Of a stretch of 64,000 nt of DNA, positions 60,101-64,000 are shown in pieces. The notes beneath the pieces were generated by a model that worked only from the letters and a program-made list of their open reading frames with translations, searched no databases and had not been told where the DNA came from. Source of the DNA: JBMTVN01 sp046047235 (GTDB lineage: Bacteria > Verrucomicrobiota > Verrucomicrobiia > Limisphaerales > JAHDYP01); assembly GCA_046047235.1 (NCBI GenBank), contig JBJOII010000003.1:20359-84358 (forward strand), written 5' to 3'. Each line of letters begins with the position of its first letter. The first letter of the stretch is position 1. A program made the position numbers and the translations under genes.

Positions 60101-61158
60101 CTATTGCCGTCTCCGCACGGAAAAGCTCAGGGAAACGCTCAGGGGAATGGTGTCCAATCCGGTAGTCGAAAACGAGGCAGAACCCTCGATCACAGCGGGG
60201 ATTTTCATTGAGAACTGGATCTCATCGAAACCAGCACCGTGGGCATCAATGAAGTTGGTTGGTGAGAAGTTACCCTCGCTGGAGGAACCGCTCTCGCTTC
60301 CTGGACAAGGGCTGATGACGGTTGTGGTGGTCTCCGAGCAAGGCAATGCGAGGTCCATGCCATTCGACAGGACAACGTCCACCACCTCATCGTTTTCGAT
60401 CGTAAAGTCCAGGTAGAGCACCATGTTCCCGGAACCGGAACCGGAGGTGTGGCTCGTGGTGGCAATCGTGGCTCCGCACGGGACCGACATGGAGCTTTGC
60501 TGGTCATGCGAAAAGGTGCCGGCAGCTTCGGGAACAAACTTAAGCCTCCACTTTTCCATCGTATAGAAAGGCGGGAACGAGAATTCCTCAACGATTGTCG
60601 CCGTCTCCACATCCGCCTCGAAGGCCAGGCTGGTGGAGGTGGTGGCCGTGCAGCTCTGGTCGTCCGTGTTCGCACAATCCCAGGTGCCGGTACCGCTGTC
60701 AGAGTATTTCAGGTAGCCGAACCAGTCAGGCACGCAGGGCAACGACTGATTTTGGAGCTGTTCCATGTAGGACTCGAGCGAGGCAAATCCACACCCCGGT
60801 AATACGTAACCCGGTCTCCAGGAACTGTGGCCGGAGTGAAACTCAGCATCCCCTGATCGGCCGAAGCCGAGAGCACGGTCGTCCAGTCCTGCAAATTGGT
60901 GGAACTCTCAATCGCGTAGAGGCCGTCCGGGAGACCGGACAACCCCAGCGTCGGACGACGATTGGCATCCAGACTGTCCAGCGCGAGCCGGAGCTCAGCT
61001 GCCTGCAGATGCACATGGAACAAGAGGATCGACAGGAAGGACGGGATCGGGATTGGGGCGGATACCGCGGCAGAACCCAGGCCGGGTGGCCGGAGACAAA
61101 TGGCACGTTGGAGATCGCGCATAATGCGGGGCGTCGCACGCCCCATGGACCGACGCAT
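60101..61158 (-). pseudogene. Frameshifted secreted protein
   Basis: Two overlapping reverse frames look like one gene broken by a frameshift near 60760-60785. The upstream frame (61158/61122 to 60709) has a signal-like segment (SFLSILLFHVHLQA) and the common secreted-protein unit GLYAIESSTNLQDWTTVLS. Its similarity seems to end at TYYRGVDL. The downstream frame continues with LESYMEQLQNQSLPCVPDWFGYLKYSD and a Ser/Thr-rich beta domain to 60101. If the second frame is an independent gene it would start at ATG 60766 without a signal peptide, which is unlikely for its composition. A sequencing error is possible. Confidence 0.6.
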
Positions 61159-61249
61159 CGTCTACTAGATCCCCGCCCCATGGCTGTCAACCGTGCTTTC
61201 AATCACAACAGCCGCACCCAGTGTGAATCGCCAGACACACTCTGATAAA

Positions 61250-61267
61250 ATGTATGGCTCTATACAT
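61250..61267. promoter_or_regulatory. Palindrome upstream of the Gfo/Idh gene
   Basis: ATGTAT, GGCTCT, ATACAT: a perfect 6-6-6 inverted repeat 40 bp before the start codon. It may be a GntR- or LacI-type operator. Confidence 0.4.
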
Positions 61268-61307
61268 GGCTGTGAACTACGCTTTTCCCACTCTTTCCCC
61301 CTTAAAT

Positions 61308-62741
61308 ATGAACACCCACCTATCCCGCCGTCTCTTCCTGAAGCGAGGCGCCACCGCGGCGACGTTGTTCTCCGCCGCACCTTTCCTGTCCACTACGAGC
61401 CTGAGCGCCGTCCGGGGCGCCAATGAACGCATCCAATGCGTCCAGATCGGCTGCGGCGGCCGCGCCATGGCTCACCTCGACGCCGTCCTCAATGCCAACA
61501 AGCAAAACGTCGTCGGGATCGTAGATGTCATGGAACCCCGGTTCGCCTCGGTAAAAAACTGGATGCAGTCCAAAGGCCATGACGCGTCCAAGGTGCAGAC
61601 CTTCGTGGATTACCGCCGCATGTTCGACCGCATCGGCAAGGAGGCGGACGCCGTCTTTATCGCCACCCCCAACCATCACCACGCCCTCCCCTCCCTCATC
61701 GCCCTGCAGCTCGGCATCGCCGTCTATTGCGAAAAACCCGTCTGCCACGACATCGGCGAGGCTCGCCGCATGCGCAAAGCGGCCGCCACCAGCAAGGTTG
61801 CCACACAAATGGGCAACCAGGGCCACGCCGAGGAAGGCTACCGCCGCCTCTGCGAATACATCTGGGCAGGCACCATCGGCAAGGTCACGGAAACGCACAG
61901 CTGGACCAACCGCGCCAACGGTGGCGTCGGCCCCCGCCCCCCGATTGAACCCGTCCCCGCAGGCATGCACTGGGACGAATACATCGGCCCCGCGCCCTAC
62001 CGGGAATTCCACAGCGATATCCATCCGCACGAATGGCACGGCTGGTATGACTTCGGCAATGGTTCCATCGGCAACATGGGCTGCCACGTCCTCGACGGCG
62101 TGTTCTGGGCGCTCAAGATCGATCACCCCACCAGCATCGAGGCAGAACAAATCCGCGGGGGCAGCGACGAACGGTATCCCACCGGCAGCCGCATCCGCTG
62201 GGACATCCCTGCCCGGGACGACATGCCCGCCATGAAGGCCTACTGGTACGAAGGCCTCAACATGACTACCAAAGAGGAACCCCAGGGTGCCCTCCGGGCC
62301 GCGGTCGGCGATGCCCGCAACCTCCCTGAACTCCTCCTCGAACTGCGCGCAAAATACCCGGACGACGAGCTGGACCGCGGCGATAGCGGCACGCTCTATG
62401 TCGGCGAAAAGGGCGTGATCTACACGGCGACTTATGGTGGCAAGATGCACGTGGTCCCCTACGAGAAAATGGACGAAGTCCCCGCACCACCCAAGAGCCT
62501 CCCCCGCCCGAAGAACGTTGTCACCGACTTCATCGATGCCGTCCAGGCCGGTTCAAAAGAGACCGCAGTGAGCTTCGATTATGGCACCCGACTCACGGAA
62601 TTCGCCATCCTCGGCAACCTGGCGCAAAAGGCCGGTGTCGGTAACAAAATCGAATGGGACGGCCCCAATATGAAGGTCAAGAACCTGCCCAACCTCAACG
62701 CCTGGGTGGAACGACCCGCGCGTGACGGCTGGACAGTCTGA
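61308..62741 (+). CDS. Tat-exported Gfo/Idh/MocA family oxidoreductase
   Basis: A 477-residue protein with a twin-arginine-type signal (SRRLFLKRGATAATLFSAAPF, residues 5-25). The Rossmann NAD(P) motif is IQCVQIGCGGRAMAHLDAV, followed by AVFIATPNHHH and the catalytic-type EKP (VYCEKPVCHDIGEARRM). The C-terminal domain carries HEWHGWYDFGNGSIGNMGCHVLDG. Many such exported proteins occur in Verrucomicrobiota and Planctomycetota and probably act on sugars or inositols. The start at ATG 61308 begins exactly with the Tat signal. Confidence 0.9.
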   Translation: MNTHLSRRLFLKRGATAATLFSAAPFLSTTSLSAVRGANERIQCVQIGCGGRAMAHLDAVLNANKQNVVGIVDVMEPRFASVKNWMQSKGHDASKVQTFVDYRRMFDRIGKEADAVFIATPNHHHALPSLIALQLGIAVYCEKPVCHDIGEARRMRKAAATSKVATQMGNQGHAEEGYRRLCEYIWAGTIGKVTETHSWTNRANGGVGPRPPIEPVPAGMHWDEYIGPAPYREFHSDIHPHEWHGWYDFGNGSIGNMGCHVLDGVFWALKIDHPTSIEAEQIRGGSDERYPTGSRIRWDIPARDDMPAMKAYWYEGLNMTTKEEPQGALRAAVGDARNLPELLLELRAKYPDDELDRGDSGTLYVGEKGVIYTATYGGKMHVVPYEKMDEVPAPPKSLPRPKNVVTDFIDAVQAGSKETAVSFDYGTRLTEFAILGNLAQKAGVGNKIEWDGPNMKVKNLPNLNAWVERPARDGWTV

Positions 62742-62776
62742 TAATCACACCCCATCCAACCAACCAGAATTCAGCT

Positions 62777-63217
62777 ATGAGCAAAATCGCACCCCTGATT
62801 AGTTCCGGAACCGCAGGCCCTCTCGGCCTCCTGCACCTCCCCCGGCTTTGGCAAAAGATCTCCCTCGAAACAGCCGGCAAACTGGCCGACGGCTACCCCG
62901 GAATCGGCCAAGGCTATGACATGATGGTCATTAACGCCCTCGGCCTCGAAGCGGAAGCCGTCCGTAGCTTCATCGCCGAATCGAAACCCACCTACCCCGC
63001 TTTCGAAGCCTGGGTGAAGCAACACGCCAAACACCTCACCAAAGCGGACATCCAGAAAATCAACCTCGCCATCGCGGGTTACATCCACAAGGACGACACG
63101 CGTAAATCCATCCTCGCCGCCAACGGCCTGCCTGACGACGGATCGGTGCTGCCAGACGCCATCAACCTGAACAACCTCGACGACTGGCTGGAGTTCTATA
63201 ACGCCGAGATCAAATGA
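62777..63217 (+). CDS. DUF5069 family protein
   Basis: A 146-residue cytosolic protein, helical throughout, with LPRLWQKISLETAGKLADGYPGIGQGYDMMVINALGLEAEAV, WVKQHAKHLTKADIQKINLAIAGY and LDDWLEFYNAEI. The pattern matches DUF5069 (a family known mainly from Verrucomicrobiota). Function unknown. It is 35 bp after the oxidoreductase gene on the same strand. Confidence 0.75.
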   Translation: MSKIAPLISSGTAGPLGLLHLPRLWQKISLETAGKLADGYPGIGQGYDMMVINALGLEAEAVRSFIAESKPTYPAFEAWVKQHAKHLTKADIQKINLAIAGYIHKDDTRKSILAANGLPDDGSVLPDAINLNNLDDWLEFYNAEIK

Positions 63218-63232
63218 TCGCCGGGCAGAACC

Positions 63233-63300
63233 CCGGACCCTGCCGGAGTTTCTGCATTTCAGTGTTTCGGAACACGGACCTGAGCACGCCTCCGCCCTCA
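63233..63300. repeat. B-type repeat, copy 4
   Basis: CGGACCCTGCCGGAGTTTCT, TTTCAGTGTTTCGGAACACG, GACCTGAGCACGCCTC, then two heptamers and the C element at 63311. Confidence 0.72.
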
Positions 63301-63310
63301 GCGCTTCCCG

Positions 63311-63395
63311 TTCATGTATGGCTGCGTTCATGCGGACATCCCCACGAACCACGTTCGCCCTACAGGTTAACCGCATGAATAATCCACACATGAAT
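63311..63395. repeat. C element, copy 2
   Basis: TTCATGTATGGCTGCG, TTCATGCGG ... CCGCATGAA, CACATGAAT. Core CCCACGAACCACGTTCGCCC is shared with copy 3. Confidence 0.78.
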
Positions 63396-63427
63396 ATATT
63401 CCCGCCCCCCAGTTTGCTCATCCGACT

Positions 63428-63481
63428 GATTCCAAATCGAAATCGCTATCGGGATCGGGATCGAACGCGCCTCCGGCGCGT
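63428..63481. repeat. Partial D module with hairpin
   Basis: AAATCGAAATCGCTATCGGG, ATCGGGATCG, then ACGCGCC-TCC-GGCGCGT hairpin (63465-63481). The rest of the D block is absent. Confidence 0.55.
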
Positions 63482-63546
63482 GTAGCCAGAAAGCCGTAGA
63501 CAGAAAACAGTGGCACCCCTCTCCTGTCTCCCCTCTCCTCTCTCCC

Positions 63547-63569
63547 TGCGGTCCGCCACGCGGACCGCA
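63547..63569. repeat. E-type hairpin, 10-bp stem
   Basis: TGCGGTCCGC, loop CAC, GCGGACCGCA, after a CCTCTCCTCTCTCCC tract; the closest relative is 13082. Confidence 0.7.
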
Positions 63570-63610
63570 ATAGCCCTTCCGCCTTCGCCAAGGCTATGGT
63601 GGACAGACAA

Positions 63611-63680
63611 CCCTCAGCCCTCTGCGCTCAGCCCTCTGCGCTCAGCCCTTTGCGCTTGCCGCTTACCGCTCTGCGCCCCC
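63611..63680. repeat. Heptamer array H6
   Basis: Ten units in register (CCCTCAG, CCCTCTG, CGCTCAG, CCCTTTG, CGCTTGC, CGCTTAC, CGCTCTG, CGCCCCC types), ending exactly where a C-element end begins. Confidence 0.85.
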
Positions 63681-63728
63681 ATTCATGTAAGGCTCTGTTC
63701 ATGCGGTTACCCCACAGGACCACATTCA
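63681..63728. repeat. C-element half copy (direct repeat of 63906)
   Basis: ATTCATGTAAGGCTCTG, TTCATGCGG, TTACCCCACAGGACCAC. Identical over about 60 bp, including the following heptamers, to 63906 onward. Confidence 0.75.
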
Positions 63729-63791
63729 CGCTCAGCCCTCAGCACTTCCCGCCCTGCGCTTGCCGCTTTGCCCTCTGCGCTCTGCGCCCCC
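63729..63791. repeat. Heptamer array H7
   Basis: Nine units in register, from CGCTCAG to CGCCCCC, between two C-element ends with no extra bases on either side. Confidence 0.85.
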
Positions 63792-63877
63792 ATTCACGTA
63801 TGGCTGTATTCATGCGGGTATCCCCACGAACCACGTTCGCCCTACAGGTTAACCGCGTGAATAATCCACACACGAAT
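63792..63877. repeat. C element, copy 3
   Basis: ATTCACGTATGGCTG, TTCATGCGG ... CCGCGTGAA, ACACGAAT. Same core as copy 2; both ends carry an ACG-type change relative to the other copies. Confidence 0.78.
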
Positions 63878-63905
63878 GAAGCCATCCCGTGCACCGACTC
63901 CCGCC

Positions 63906-63953
63906 ATTCATGTAAGGCTCTGTTCATGCGGTTACCCCACAGGACCACATTCA
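63906..63953. repeat. C-element half copy
   Basis: Direct repeat of 63681-63728; followed by heptamer array H8. Confidence 0.75.
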
Positions 63954-64000
63954 CGCTCAGCCCTCAGCCCTAAGCGCTTCCCGCTCTGCGCTTCCCGCTC
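63954..64000. repeat. Heptamer array H8 (runs off the window)
   Basis: CGCTCAG, CCCTCAG, CCCTAAG, CGCTTCC, CGCTCTG, CGCTTCC and a partial unit at the right edge. Confidence 0.8.

Noticed and set aside
63510..63973. Short forward open frames at the right end
   Set aside because: Encoded entirely by heptamers and C elements; the peptides are periodic translations of repeats.

Overview
The window reads as a chromosomal segment of a GC-rich, flagellated Gram-negative bacterium, most likely a Verrucomicrobiota member (Opitutae-like). This is inferred from the gene repertoire: Tat-exported Gfo/Idh oxidoreductase, DUF5069 protein, Cys-type sulfatase, GH20-like hydrolase, sialate O-acetylesterase, and secreted proteins with an 'ESSTNLQDWT' type segment. 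No rRNA, tRNA, CRISPR array, prophage or transposase gene was seen. All calls come from manual reading of sequence and translations; no database search was possible.

Layout. 1-3.5 kb: start of a PPK2-type phosphotransferase, then a trypsin/PDZ protease translationally coupled to a paralogue that has lost its catalytic triad. 3.7-11.3 kb: response regulator, zinc oxidoreductase, DUF1232 protein, an xerC-mnmE-dusB cluster, and divergent aroK-queG. 11.3-13 kb: a sulfatase behind a possible gene remnant. 13.6-19 kb: histidine kinase with an HD-GYP response regulator, glycosyltransferase with small transporter, CheY-like regulator. 19.3-21.8 kb: divergent agmatine deiminase and deoxyhypusine-synthase-like genes (polyamine chemistry). 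22-27.7 kb: ClC antiporter, then an ExeA, GspB, CPBP protease and RluA/RlmI-fusion operon. 28-38 kb: flagellar operon fliO-P-Q-R-flhB-A-F, a small membrane protein, fliA-motA-motB and a hypothetical. 38-43 kb: secreted CAP protein and a phosphonoacetaldehyde dehydrogenase/phosphonoacetate hydrolase pair. 43.5-48.4 kb: ProC-like gene and an arsR-arsC-arsM/D-arsA arsenic operon without a visible pump. 48.4-64 kb: GH20-like protein, beta-barrel, secreted proteins, vapBC, sialate esterase, YjbQ, a large FAD/Fe-S oxidase, a frameshifted secreted protein, a Gfo/Idh protein and DUF5069.

The most unusual content lies between genes, mainly where genes converge. Several modular repeat families recur: (H) mosaic heptamer arrays of unit C[CG]CTYNS kept in strict 7-bp register; (C) an approximately 87-bp element with inverted ends; (D) a 134-bp duplicated block; (B) a GTTTC-rich block; (E) perfect hairpins whose stems differ from copy to copy; and a separate 221-229 bp element with covarying CGGACCACG inverted ends. 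Modules abut each other exactly, and some supply the stop codon or last codons of neighbouring genes. This is the best candidate for an undescribed system here.
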